Part shown: positions 1-9,600 of the stretch, one piece after another
Position numbering within the stretch: the first letter of the stretch is position 1
How the letters are laid out: each line of letters begins with the position of its first letter
Source of the DNA: Pyrodictiaceae archaeon
GTDB lineage: Archaea; Thermoproteota; Thermoprotei_A; Sulfolobales; WAQK01
DNA: 33,737 nt
Reading direction: 5' to 3'
Assembly (NCBI GenBank): GCA_015520265.1
Contig: WAQK01000002.1
Coordinates: 1-33,737 of the forward strand
Notes under the pieces: model-generated
Told to the model about the DNA's origin: nothing
Seen by the model: the letters and a program-made list of their open reading frames with translations, nothing else
The model's database searches: none
Translations under genes and position numbers: made by a program

Positions 1-888
1 CAGCTCAAAATACCTCTGCCCACTAGGGGCCTGTCGGTCCAGGAGATCCTGGAGTCCATCCTAGAGTACCTGGAGGACAACAATATGTACGCCATCCTTG
101 CGCTGGACGAGTTCGACTACTTTGTCAACGTGGCGGGCTCCGACTCGGTGTATTTCCTGATAAGGCTGTACGACCAGTACCCCTACAGGGTTAAGAGGCT
201 TAACTACATTTTCATAGCCAGGGACATTTCGAGCCTGGGGCTCCTCGACTCCGCCGCCCAGAGTTACCTTGTCAGGAATATCGTGGAGTTCAGGCCCTAC
301 TCTTCCAGGGAGCTCTACGACATACTGGTGAACAGGGTTGAGGAGGCCTTCTATCCAGGCACGGTTGACGAGGAGGTTGTAAGGTACATAGCCGACATAA
401 CGGGGAGGGAGAAGGGCTCGGGCAACGCTAGGATAGCGCTAGAGACCCTCCTGGTGGCGGGCGAGATAGCCGACAGGGAGGGTGCTGGCAGGGTTACCGT
501 GGAGCACGTTAGGAAGGCCAACACTCTGGTGAATCCCGATGCAACCATGGTCATGGATACGCTGATCTACCTGCCGCTCCACGAGATCATTCTGCTCCTA
601 GCCGCGGTAAGAGTGCTAAGGGAGAGGGAGAAGGCCTATGTGAGGATAGGCGACGTGGAGCGGGAATACAGGAAGATCTGCGAGCAGCTGGGCGAGAGGC
701 CCCGGAGGCACACCCAGGTCTACGAGTACGTGTCCAATCTCAAGAAGCTGGGGGTCATAGAGGTTAAGGCCTCCGGGAAGGGGTATAGAGGCAGGAGCAC
801 GTTGATAGCGATAAACATTGGGCCCCTCTCCCTCTTCGAGGAGAGGCTCATGGAGCTTATAGAGAAGAAGGGAGGAGTATGGCATTGA
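1..888 (+). CDS. Orc1/Cdc6-family AAA+ replication initiator, C-terminal part (5' end outside window)
   Basis: Frame 1 is open from base 1 (QLKIPLPTRGLSVQEILESILEYLEDNNMYAILALDEFDYFV...), Walker B-like ALDEFD, sensor-like IARD, C-terminal winged-helix-like segment (HTQVYEYVSNLKKLGVIEVKASGKGYRGRSTLI). Confidence 0.88.
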   Translation, partial: QLKIPLPTRGLSVQEILESILEYLEDNNMYAILALDEFDYFVNVAGSDSVYFLIRLYDQYPYRVKRLNYIFIARDISSLGLLDSAAQSYLVRNIVEFRPYSSRELYDILVNRVEEAFYPGTVDEEVVRYIADITGREKGSGNARIALETLLVAGEIADREGAGRVTVEHVRKANTLVNPDATMVMDTLIYLPLHEIILLLAAVRVLREREKAYVRIGDVEREYRKICEQLGERPRRHTQVYEYVSNLKKLGVIEVKASGKGYRGRSTLIAINIGPLSLFEERLMELIEKKGGVWH

Positions 889-1160
889 GCCTCGGCCTCG
901 ACGAGATCTTCTCCAGCAGGGGGCGGGTCCGCGTGCTCCTAGCCCTCTTCAGGCTCGGAGAGGCCAACATTACGAGGATAGTCAGGGAGACGGGGATGCA
1001 CCACAAGATCGTGGCCGCCCACCTGGAGAAGCTTGTCGAGGCCGGGCTTGCCGTCGAGAAGCGCTATGGTAGGCTCAGGATCTTCAGGATAAACTACTCT
1101 AACCCCAAGACAATTATAGTCCGCGATCTGCTAGAAGTTCTGAGCGGTGAACAGCCCTGA
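879..1160 (+). CDS. Small winged-helix/ArsR-like DNA-binding protein
   Basis: 93 aa, overlaps the upstream gene by 10 nt; wHTH pattern RVRVLLALFRLGEANITRIVRETGMHHKIVAAHLEKLVEAGLAVEKRYGRLRIFRI. Confidence 0.75.
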   Translation: MALSLGLDEIFSSRGRVRVLLALFRLGEANITRIVRETGMHHKIVAAHLEKLVEAGLAVEKRYGRLRIFRINYSNPKTIIVRDLLEVLSGEQP

Positions 1161-1168
1161 GCGTCAGG

Positions 1169-1606
1169 ATGGTCGACATAACAGGCAAAAAGGAGGTATA
1201 CAGGGAAGCTACGGCCTATGGCAGGATCAGGCTTAGGGAGGAGACCGTGGCCAGGATAAGGGAAGGCAGGGTGGAAAAGGGCGACGTGGAAGCCGTGGCT
1301 AGGGTGGCGGCGATCCTGGCTGTGAAGAAGACGCCCGAAGTGGTGCCCCTCTGCCATCCAATACCGATCACCGGCGTTGAGGTGGAGATACGTGTTAGGG
1401 ACAGCTGGGTGGAGGTGTGGGTCACCGTTAGAACCACTGCAAGGACCGGTGTAGAGATGGAGGCCCTCACAGGCGTCTCAGCAGCCCTCCTGGCTGTGTG
1501 GGATATGGTCAAGAAGTATGAGAAGGACGAGAAGGGCCAGTACCCGGACACGGTTATAGAGGAGGTTAGAGTGGTCGAGAAGGTTAAGAGGGCGTCCAAG
1601 GAGTGA
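1169..1606 (+). CDS. moaC: Cyclic pyranopterin monophosphate synthase MoaC
   Basis: MVDITGK..., PLCHPIPITGVEVE and TGVEMEALTGVSAALLAVWDMVK are MoaC signatures. Confidence 0.93.
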   Translation: MVDITGKKEVYREATAYGRIRLREETVARIREGRVEKGDVEAVARVAAILAVKKTPEVVPLCHPIPITGVEVEIRVRDSWVEVWVTVRTTARTGVEMEALTGVSAALLAVWDMVKKYEKDEKGQYPDTVIEEVRVVEKVKRASKE

Positions 1607-1609
1607 GGG

Positions 1610-2386
1610 TTGAGGGCCCGCCACGTAGCCTTTAAATTATACTATGATGGCTCTGCCTTCCATGGCTTCCAGAGGCAGCCTGGAGTCAAAACCGTGGAGG
1701 GCGAGATCCTCCATGTTCTAGCCAGCCACGATTGCCTGTATGGCGGCGATCCTAAGGAGGCCCTATACTCCGCTGCGAGCAGGACGGATGCCGGCGTCCA
1801 TGCACTGGGCCAGGTGGTGGGCTTTCTGTCCACCTGCGATCCCCTGGACACGGCGCTCCTGATTAATCGCGAGCTGAGGCCCCGCGTCTACGTGTGGGGT
1901 GTTCGGGGCGAGGCTCCGCCGGAGTTCCACGCCAGGTACTGGGCTGTGGAGAGAACCTACGTCTACCTGGCTGGCCCACTCAGCGCTGACATCTTCCTTG
2001 CCGAGACTATCCTTTCCGGGTTCAGGGGTGTTAGGAAATACCCCGTGGACTCTGGGTCACCCTATAGAAGGGTGACGCGTATAGGCGTGGAGGAATGGGA
2101 AAGATTCGTGGTGATCAAGGTTTCGGGGGACAGTTTTGCACGGAGACAGGTTAGGAGGATGATTGGCATGATTATGGCAGCCGCGCGGGGAACCTATTCA
2201 TCCTATGGCTCGGTTAGGCCGGCTGCCCCGGAGAGGCTGGTCCTCCTGGACGTAGTATATCCCTTCTCCTTCCACGTCCCCAGGAGCCTGGCTAGGGGGC
2301 TGACCGAGGTGCTTTGCGGCAAGGGTGGCCCCGTCCACAGGTACCTCTGCCGCCTCGCGGCGAGCCTCAGTGGCGCCGGGACCTAA
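1610..2386 (+). CDS. truA: tRNA pseudouridine synthase A (TTG start)
   Basis: [22 protein letters not shown], catalytic [27 protein letters not shown]. Confidence 0.92.
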   Translation: MRARHVAFKLYYDGSAFHGFQRQPGVKTVEGEILHVLASHDCLYGGDPKEALYSAASRTDAGVHALGQVVGFLSTCDPLDTALLINRELRPRVYVWGVRGEAPPEFHARYWAVERTYVYLAGPLSADIFLAETILSGFRGVRKYPVDSGSPYRRVTRIGVEEWERFVVIKVSGDSFARRQVRRMIGMIMAAARGTYSSYGSVRPAAPERLVLLDVVYPFSFHVPRSLARGLTEVLCGKGGPVHRYLCRLAASLSGAGT

Positions 2387-3647
2387 GGTGGCGGAGCACG
2401 TCGTTGGCCACGGGGCCTGCCAGATACTTCACCATGGCTTCGGTGAGGTCTAGGCCCCTGGCCAGCCTGGCGGCGTACTCGGGTTTGTGGCGGAATATTA
2501 TCTGGAGGAAGGGTATTATGTCGCTTTTCACGGTCGACCTGGAGGTGTGGAGCCTGCGGGCCAGGTGGGAGGCTAGTGCCTCCCTCACCTCCCGGGTCTT
2601 CTTGGTGCGCGCCATCACGAGTATCCTTTGGGGGAAGCTGTACTTGGTCCACTTGAACCTGGTCTTCCTCATGGAGAAGGCGACGCCGGGACCTACCATG
2701 TCGTACACGTAGCTTAGGAGGTCCCAGGCGCCGGTCCGCTTTATCCTGCCCATGTAGACCGAGGCTCTGCTCAGGGCCTCGTAGGCCCTCCACCTGTCCT
2801 CCGGGTCTGTGAGCTGGGCTGGTATGTTTTCGTTAAGCCACTCCATAAGCATCTCGTGGTCAACGCTGCTGTGGGTGGCTGCCTGCCTGGCCTGCCAGGC
2901 GTACTTGGACATGAAGATCTTCCGCAGAACCTCGAAGGGGTCGTACTGCCTGTCCCTATACCTGACCAGGTTTTGGGCTAGTTCCTTGGTGACCCTGCCG
3001 TACGCCTCGGCTATGGCTTGGAGGTCGTTGATGGCTGAGCGCAGGTCGCCTTCACTCCTTGTCGCTATGACCCTTAGGGCCTCGGGATCGCACTCAACGC
3101 CCTCGGCCTTACATATCCTGCTCAGTACCGAGACCGTGTCCCTGAGGCCAAGGCGCTTGAACCTGACTAGGAGCGATGCGTCCCTGAGGGGGCGGAGCTG
3201 GGGGCTCCAGGGGTCGTTGGCGGTCATGACCACCGGGTGCCGTGTGGCTTCAAGCAGCTCCAGTATGGCGTCGAGGGCTCCGCGGTCGGCGGTTCCAGAG
3301 ATCCCGTCGACCTCGTCTAGCAGTATTATTTTGCCCCTGGCGAAGAGGCTTGTCTGGCTGGCAGCCACTTTGGCTACCCTGTCTATGTCCTCCCTCCTCC
3401 TGAAGTCGCTGGCGTTCATCTCGACCAGTTCTAGGCCCTTCTCCCTGGCTATTGCTTCGACCAGGCTGGTCTTGCCGCAGCCGGCGGGGCCGTAGAGCAG
3501 GGCGGCCCTCTTGGCTGGCCTGGAGCCCCTCAACCACTGCTCTATCCATGGTAGGAGGAGCTTCTTTGCCTCATCCTGGTCTGCTACTTCGTCCACCTTT
3601 CTGGGCCTGTACTTGACGACCCAGGGGATCCGCCTGGCCGTGCTCAT
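2367..3647 (-). CDS. rfcL: Replication factor C large subunit
   Basis: [24 protein letters not shown], Walker [17 protein letters not shown], Walker [11 protein letters not shown]; directly downstream of rfcS. Confidence 0.93.
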   Translation of the reverse strand: MSTARRIPWVVKYRPRKVDEVADQDEAKKLLLPWIEQWLRGSRPAKRAALLYGPAGCGKTSLVEAIAREKGLELVEMNASDFRRREDIDRVAKVAASQTSLFARGKIILLDEVDGISGTADRGALDAILELLEATRHPVVMTANDPWSPQLRPLRDASLLVRFKRLGLRDTVSVLSRICKAEGVECDPEALRVIATRSEGDLRSAINDLQAIAEAYGRVTKELAQNLVRYRDRQYDPFEVLRKIFMSKYAWQARQAATHSSVDHEMLMEWLNENIPAQLTDPEDRWRAYEALSRASVYMGRIKRTGAWDLLSYVYDMVGPGVAFSMRKTRFKWTKYSFPQRILVMARTKKTREVREALASHLARRLHTSRSTVKSDIIPFLQIIFRHKPEYAARLARGLDLTEAMVKYLAGPVANDVLRHLRSRRH

Positions 3648-3652
3648 TCCTG

Positions 3653-5962
3653 CTACCTCGTCTTCATACCTAGGAGGGTGAGCCAGGCTAGGAGGGCGTT
3701 GAGCTGGATCTCGTCGTCTCCTCCCTCGACTAGGCGGAACTGGATCTCGCCTATGTAGTCTGCCGCCATCACTCTCTGCTCCTCCGTCAGACTCACATCG
3801 TTGCTGAAGATCTCTCTGTGTATCTGCTTCACTATGTCGAGGCCGCTTAGCCCGTACTCTATCATGAGTTGCCTCAGTTTGCTGCGGGCTCCGGTGAAGT
3901 CGCCCTTGAGGGCCAGCTGGATCATCTCCCTAACCTCCTTGGGGTGGGCTAGTCCGACCACCTTGTACACGTTGACTGTGGTCACCTCTCCCAGGGCCGC
4001 GGCGGCCTGGAGTATGTTAATGGCCCTCCTCATGTCGCCCTCCGAGATCTCGTAGATCGTCTCGAGCCCCTCCTCCTCGTACTCTACTCCCTCCTGATCG
4101 GCTATCCATTTCAGCCTGGCAACCACGTCCTCCTTCTTGAGCGGAGTGAACCTGAAGAAGGCGCACCTGGACTGGATGGGCTCGATGATCTTGCTGGGGA
4201 AGTTTGCTATCAGTATGAACCTGGTCGCCGCCGTGTAGAGCTCCATCAGCCTCCTCAGCGCCTGCTGTGCGTCGGCCGTCATGTTGTCGGCCTCGTCCAG
4301 CAACACTATCTTGAAGGGCACATCCCCGGTGACCCGGCTTCTCGCGAACTCCTTGACCTTGGTTCTAATAGTGTCTATCCCTCGCTCGTCTGAATTGTGT
4401 AGTAGTATTGGTATTGTTCCGGCGAAGAACATGTTATTGCCAGGCACTGAAACATCATAGACATAGTCGTTGTAGTCGGTCAGCTCTACGGACACCACCT
4501 TTATGACATGGATATCCGACTTGGCTAGGAGTTTCAGTGTCTCCAGTCTTCTCCTCTGCTCCTCTGTTAAGAGGGGCTCCTCTACAGTGTCGAGCAGTTT
4601 TTGCAGTTTGTCTTTGGAGATCGTCTCCTTGCCCTCGTAAAGTTGGTGTCTTAGCTCGTATCTCCAGTTAATCTTCACTGCTCTGCCTACTTCTTCGAAG
4701 AACTTGATGAAGGGCTTGGCGGGTAAGAGGTCGGACTTCTTGTATTTCATGGAGCCTTTCCATATTAGTCGCACCTCTCTGTCGTAGATGGAGCTCTCTA
4801 TTCCAGATATTCTTGCGAGCCATGCTACGTCTATTAGTAGCTCTTTGGACGTACTCACTATTCTGACGACAGAGCCCCAGGCCCCGGAGCCGTCGCCTTG
4901 GTATAAACCTTTGAGGAACTCTATTCTTTGCCGGGACGGGGCTTCATATAGTATGCCGGGCACCCGCTTGTTTCCGGCATGTGTCCCTTTGCCATCGTAA
5001 ACGGCTTCTTTGACGAATCTGCTAAGGCTCGTTGACAATAATCTTACCTGGTAGGATGAGGTTTTTGACCGGTCAAACCCCGAGTGCCCAACGTTTTCGT
5101 ATATTGGTATGTGGTATTTTGACGCTACTTCTATTACGTGCTTAATTGTTTCGGCTTCGCGGGGATAGCCTAGAGTTATGACTAGCTGTCCAGAAGTTAG
5201 GGTTCCTCGGCTGGTTTTGCGGAACCCAACTGCTCCCTCGGCCACGTATAGTCCAAGTAGCCACGCTAGTTCAGGGTCTAGCCTGAGGCGGCTAGGGGTC
5301 TTCGTCCTCGCTGTTCTATGTTTCAGCTTAAGCTCTATTACTGTCTCTCTGCCTGGTAGACGGGTAACAAAGGAGACCAGGTAGTCTCCAGGCTTCAGGT
5401 CTTTGGCAGACTTCTCTACAAGCTCGCCGTTTTCTCCTATAACCATGACCGAGTGGTTGCCTGTGAGTTCTATGGTTCCTCCGCCCTTCACTTTTACTTT
5501 CAGGATTTTGTGTGCTTTGTGCCTGATGAGCCAGGATGCTTTCCGCCACTCGACCTTACCGGTGTCCGGGTTGAAGGTTAGGACCTCGAGGTCCTGTGTC
5601 TTCACATACTCGCCGTCGCCTATCCTTAGGATCCTGCCGCTCTGGAAGTATTTCTCATCAAGTTCGGCAAACTTTACCCTCTTCACCCTTCCGCCGATTC
5701 TGACGAGTACTGGGGTGTTTTTGGACACCGAGGCGTTTAATTCTAAAACATATCTACCATAATTCTCTCCATAAAGATCGTGGGCTAAGGCCAAGGCTAT
5801 TGTGGTTTTCCCTGTGCCGGGCGGACCTGCGAAGAGGAGGTGGGGGAGGTTCCTTTCTTTGATGTACTTTTTGAGTCTGGTCACGATGTCTTCCTGGTTG
5901 ACGACTTCGTCGAGGGTGCGGGGCCTGTATTTCTCAGCCCATAGAAGCTCGGCTTCCACCAT
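3653..5962 (-). CDS. rfcS: Replication factor C small subunit precursor, intein-containing
   Basis: N-extein [22 protein letters not shown]...GPPGTGKTT...LELNA; C-extein [18 protein letters not shown]...[23 protein letters not shown]. One continuous 769-aa frame. Confidence 0.96.
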   Translation of the reverse strand: MVEAELLWAEKYRPRTLDEVVNQEDIVTRLKKYIKERNLPHLLFAGPPGTGKTTIALALAHDLYGENYGRYVLELNASVSKNTPVLVRIGGRVKRVKFAELDEKYFQSGRILRIGDGEYVKTQDLEVLTFNPDTGKVEWRKASWLIRHKAHKILKVKVKGGGTIELTGNHSVMVIGENGELVEKSAKDLKPGDYLVSFVTRLPGRETVIELKLKHRTARTKTPSRLRLDPELAWLLGLYVAEGAVGFRKTSRGTLTSGQLVITLGYPREAETIKHVIEVASKYHIPIYENVGHSGFDRSKTSSYQVRLLSTSLSRFVKEAVYDGKGTHAGNKRVPGILYEAPSRQRIEFLKGLYQGDGSGAWGSVVRIVSTSKELLIDVAWLARISGIESSIYDREVRLIWKGSMKYKKSDLLPAKPFIKFFEEVGRAVKINWRYELRHQLYEGKETISKDKLQKLLDTVEEPLLTEEQRRRLETLKLLAKSDIHVIKVVSVELTDYNDYVYDVSVPGNNMFFAGTIPILLHNSDERGIDTIRTKVKEFARSRVTGDVPFKIVLLDEADNMTADAQQALRRLMELYTAATRFILIANFPSKIIEPIQSRCAFFRFTPLKKEDVVARLKWIADQEGVEYEEEGLETIYEISEGDMRRAINILQAAAALGEVTTVNVYKVVGLAHPKEVREMIQLALKGDFTGARSKLRQLMIEYGLSGLDIVKQIHREIFSNDVSLTEEQRVMAADYIGEIQFRLVEGGDDEIQLNALLAWLTLLGMKTR
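4394..5731 (-). mobile_element. Intein with LAGLIDADG endonuclease domain in RfcS (ELNA/S...HN/SDERG), 446 aa
   Basis: Starts Ser ([14 protein letters not shown]), block B-like [17 protein letters not shown]-like [15 protein letters not shown] and [13 protein letters not shown]-terminal blocks [17 protein letters not shown] and ILLHN, followed by Ser+1. Length is divisible by 3. Confidence 0.95.
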
Positions 5963-6007
5963 TCCCGGTCTACCTCTCTTTTCTCCGGATCAATGTTTGG
6001 TGCACGG

Positions 6008-6014
6008 TATATAA
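6008..6014 (-). promoter_or_regulatory. Putative TATA box for rfcS (tatataa)
   Basis: AT-rich element about 45-50 nt upstream of the rfcS ATG in the rfcS-GINS divergent spacer. Confidence 0.5.
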
Positions 6015-6046
6015 TGCTTGGTTCCCTGTGGGTGCGGGGATACCAC

Positions 6047-6053
6047 TATTTAA
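6047..6053 (+). promoter_or_regulatory. Putative TATA box for the GINS-mcm operon (tatttaa)
   Basis: ccactatttaaggggg about 40 nt upstream of the GINS ATG. Confidence 0.5.
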
Positions 6054-6091
6054 GGGGGTTCCCGGTTATATTGGGGGTGGAGTAGAGCGTT

Positions 6092-6661
6092 ATGCTCGAA
6101 CTGTTACACCACCGTCTCTCGGCGCTGGAGGAGGAGTACCTGGAGAAGCCTGTGAGGGTGCTGGTGCTCAGGGACCATACCCTCACGCTACCTGGGGGCA
6201 GCGTCGAGCTCCGGAAGGGGACGGAGATGGAGATCCCGAGGAGGGCGGCCAGGCTGCTCCAGGCCAGGGGCGTCGTCGAGGTGCGGGATGAAGGCCTCAA
6301 GCTGGAGGATATTGCCAGGATACATTTCTCGGAGATGGAGACCCGCAGCCCTGCCGAGATAGCGAGGCTGCCCCCCGACTTCTACATGAGGGCCAAGGAG
6401 TACATGGCCTTGGTGGAGGAGAGGCTCAGGTCCCTGGACCCCCAGGCCTTCGAGGAGAAGAAGAGGGCCGAGCTGTTCCTAAGCGAGATCATATCCCACA
6501 GGCTGAGCCTGATCCTCCGCCTCCTCCAGAGCGGCGTCAAGCTGGCTAAGGTTATGGATAAGCTTACACCTGAGGAGCAGGTTCTATACGAGGCCCTCTC
6601 AACCCTCCTGGAAGAGTGGAGAAAGAGGGTGGCCGGATACCTGGAGGGAGGTGAAGGGTGA
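6092..6661 (+). CDS. GINS complex subunit, Gins23-like
   Basis: N-terminal B-domain-like VRVLVLRDHTLTLPGGSVELRKGTEMEIPRRAARLLQARGVVEV followed by a helical A-like domain; 4-nt GTGA overlap with mcm, the usual crenarchaeal gins23-mcm arrangement. Confidence 0.82.
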   Translation: MLELLHHRLSALEEEYLEKPVRVLVLRDHTLTLPGGSVELRKGTEMEIPRRAARLLQARGVVEVRDEGLKLEDIARIHFSEMETRSPAEIARLPPDFYMRAKEYMALVEERLRSLDPQAFEEKKRAELFLSEIISHRLSLILRLLQSGVKLAKVMDKLTPEEQVLYEALSTLLEEWRKRVAGYLEGGEG

Positions 6662-9600
6662 GCGTCCAGGCAGTGGAGGGCGTGGTTATAGATGCGAAGA
6701 GGGAGTTCCTCCTCTTCCTGAAGACGTTTAGGGATAGGCAGGGTGTCCTTAAGTACAGGGAACGGATCAAGGAGATGGTCTCCCTTAAGAAGACCAGCGT
6801 GACGGTGGATCTCAACGACCTCTACATGTATAACCCGAAACTCGTGTCCCTGCTGGTGAGGAACCCGGAGCCCGTCCTTGAAGCCGCGTCCGAGGCGCTG
6901 CGGGAGATAGTCAGGCAGGAGGACCCCGTCTTCGCCGACGCTGTGGACAGGTTCTTTGTACGCGTCAAGCACATGCAGACTGTCAAGCTGAGGGAGCTTC
7001 GCAGCGAGTATGTTGGCCGACTCGTCATGGTTGAGGGCATCCTGGTTAGGGCCACGCCGGTCAAGGAGAAGCTGATCAAGTCTGTGCTCAGACATGTGGG
7101 TGAGGAAGGGGAACACGAGTTCACCTGGCCGCCGGAGGGGGAGATGCACGACGAGTTCGAGCTACCAGCCGAGTGCCCGGTATGCGGCGGCAGACCGCCC
7201 TTCAGGCTTGTGCCCGAGAAATCGGTTTACGCTGACTGGCAGAAGGTAGTTATACAGGAGAAGCCCGAAGAGGTTCCCCCAGGGCAGCTGCCGAGGAGCA
7301 TAGAGGTGATCCTTACACGCGACCTGGTAGACCTGGCTAGACCCGGCGACCGCGTCTCGGTAACAGGCGTTCTAAAGGTGCGGCCAGTAGGCTCCCTCAA
7401 GCGGGGCACGGGTAAGCCGCCCATATTCGACATGTACATAGACGCAGTCCACATAGACGTGTCCCAGAAACTCCTCGAAGAAGTAATGATAACCAAGGAG
7501 GACGAGGAGAAGATAAAGAACCTGGCCAAAGACCCCTGGATAAGAAAAAGAATCATAGCCAGCATAGCGCCCGGCATCCACGGACACTGGGACATAAAGG
7601 AGGCAATAGCCCTAGCCCTATTCGGAGGCGTACCAAAACAACTAGAAGACGGCACACGCATCAGAGGAGACATCCACGTACTCATAATAGGCGATCCGGG
7701 CACCGCTAAGAGTTTGACGTACAGCGAGCATATTCTGGTGATCGACGAGAAGGGCTTGATAGACTTCAGACCAATAGGCGAAATCGTCGATGAATACATG
7801 GAAAGGTTTAGGGAAAAGGTGGTTGTACGCGGCGAGACAGAGGAGCTTCCACTAGACGCCGTTGGAGTAAGACTATACACCGTGGCGATTTCACCGGTAA
7901 CGTTTAAACCCGAAGTGAAGCGGATTAAGGCTCTAATACGGCACGATGCCCCTAGGAAGGTTGTAGTCCTCAAGACAAGGTTCGGTAGGAGGGCGATAAT
8001 AACCAAGGACCACAGCCTGATAGGGTTCGACACGGCGACATCTATGCTTGCAGCAGTTAAGCCTTCCGACGCCTTCAAGAGGAAAATGCTAATACCAGTA
8101 CTTCGCGACCTCGCGCCGCTCCGGAGGAAGATAGCCAAATACGCCGAGATCGGAGGAAGGAGGGTGGAGCTTGACTGGGATCTCGGCTATCTCATAGGGT
8201 TCTTCCTGGGAGACGGCACGGTAACCAAGGTATCTTCAGGGGAGAGAATCGAGATAATCACTACTAGCTCTGAACTTGCGGAATACCTAGCCCGCATACT
8301 ACATCGTAAACTAGGGGTACGTTGCAGAGTATATATGAGGAGAGGAGCCAACCACGAACAGTACTGGCTGATTCTCACGGATAAGAAGCTCGTAGAGTGG
8401 ATGAAGGCTAACTGTTTCGTTGAGGTCAGCCGGAAGACCAAGGTCAAGGGAGAGCTGGCCAGATATAAGAGAGTTCCAAAAGTGGCATACAATGCTCCTA
8501 GAAGCTTCGTCGAAGGTGTGGTTTCGGGGCTTATCGATAGCGACGGCACCATAGTCCCGCCAGGCATAAAGCACGGTAAACGCTGGAGAGGGGAGATTGT
8601 AATCTCAACCACAAGTAAACCACTGGCCTACGGGGTATCAATGCTTCTAACCATACTAGGATTACAGCACACTATAAGATACTCCCATACAACCTACAAG
8701 GGTAGAAAAGTCCAGTACTTCAGCATATATATCTCCGACCCCGGTGTAAAGCAGGTAGCCAGGCTAATAGAGCCATCTAAGCGTGGCAAAATAGCTCTTC
8801 TAACGGCAGAGGGGCGTAGCATAGTTGACAGGGTCCCTGTGAGCGAATCCCTGACAAGAGTCCTGGCCCTCCTGGGGCTTAATAGCAGGAGAAACGGTGA
8901 TAGGGCCTTCTCCGGCGAAGTTCGAGGAAAAATCTACAGAGGATACGTTGGAAGAGAGTATGCAGGCAAGATACTGGGCGAACTAAGCAAAGTCCTCTCG
9001 GACAGGAAGCTGGCTGGACTAGATGATACACAGGCAAATATCGTGCAAGGGATCCTCGGCAATATGCAGAACCTTGTCATGAACACCCTAATCACCTGGG
9101 ACACGATAAAATCCATAGAAGAAGTCGACATCAAGGAGATAGAGCCGGAACACAATAAATACGTCTACGACATCTCCGTAGAAGACCATGAGAACTTCGT
9201 CGGAGGACTAGGCAACATCTTCCTACACAACAGCCAGCTACTGCAGTTCGCCGCCAGGGTGGCACCACGAGGCATATACACCAGCGGTAAAGGCAGCAGC
9301 GCCGCCGGGCTGACCGCGGCCGTCCTCCGCGACAAGACTACAGGCGAATACTACCTTGAGGCGGGAGCACTAGTACTGGCCGACGGCGGGCTGGCAGCCA
9401 TCGACGAAATAGACAAGATGAGGAGCGAGGATAGAAGCGCCATACACGAGGCGCTCGAACAGCAGAGCTATCATAAGGACTTCGAGATTCTGCTTGCGGA
9501 TGGGAGGAAAGTTAGGATAGGGGAACTGGTGGACGAACTTATCAAGAAGAACAGGGATAGGGTGATCCTCGGCAGAGACACAGAGGTGCTTCCGGTCCGC

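Noticed and set aside
351-885. Antisense ORFs (67 and 89 aa) opposite the Orc1/Cdc6 gene
   Set aside because: Typical shadow ORFs in GC-rich coding DNA; low-complexity Ser/Pro/Leu translation and no promoter or family motif.
2809-3495. 228-aa + strand ORF opposite rfcL
   Set aside because: Ser/Leu/Arg-rich antisense translation of a clear rfcL gene.
1-6091. Replication origin with ORB-like repeats near orc1/cdc6
   Set aside because: The upstream side of the gene is outside the window and no repeated ORB-like motif was recognised in the visible intergenic spaces.
7227-8138. 303-aa - strand ORF opposite mcm
   Set aside because: Antisense shadow of MCM and intein coding DNA; no recognisable motif.
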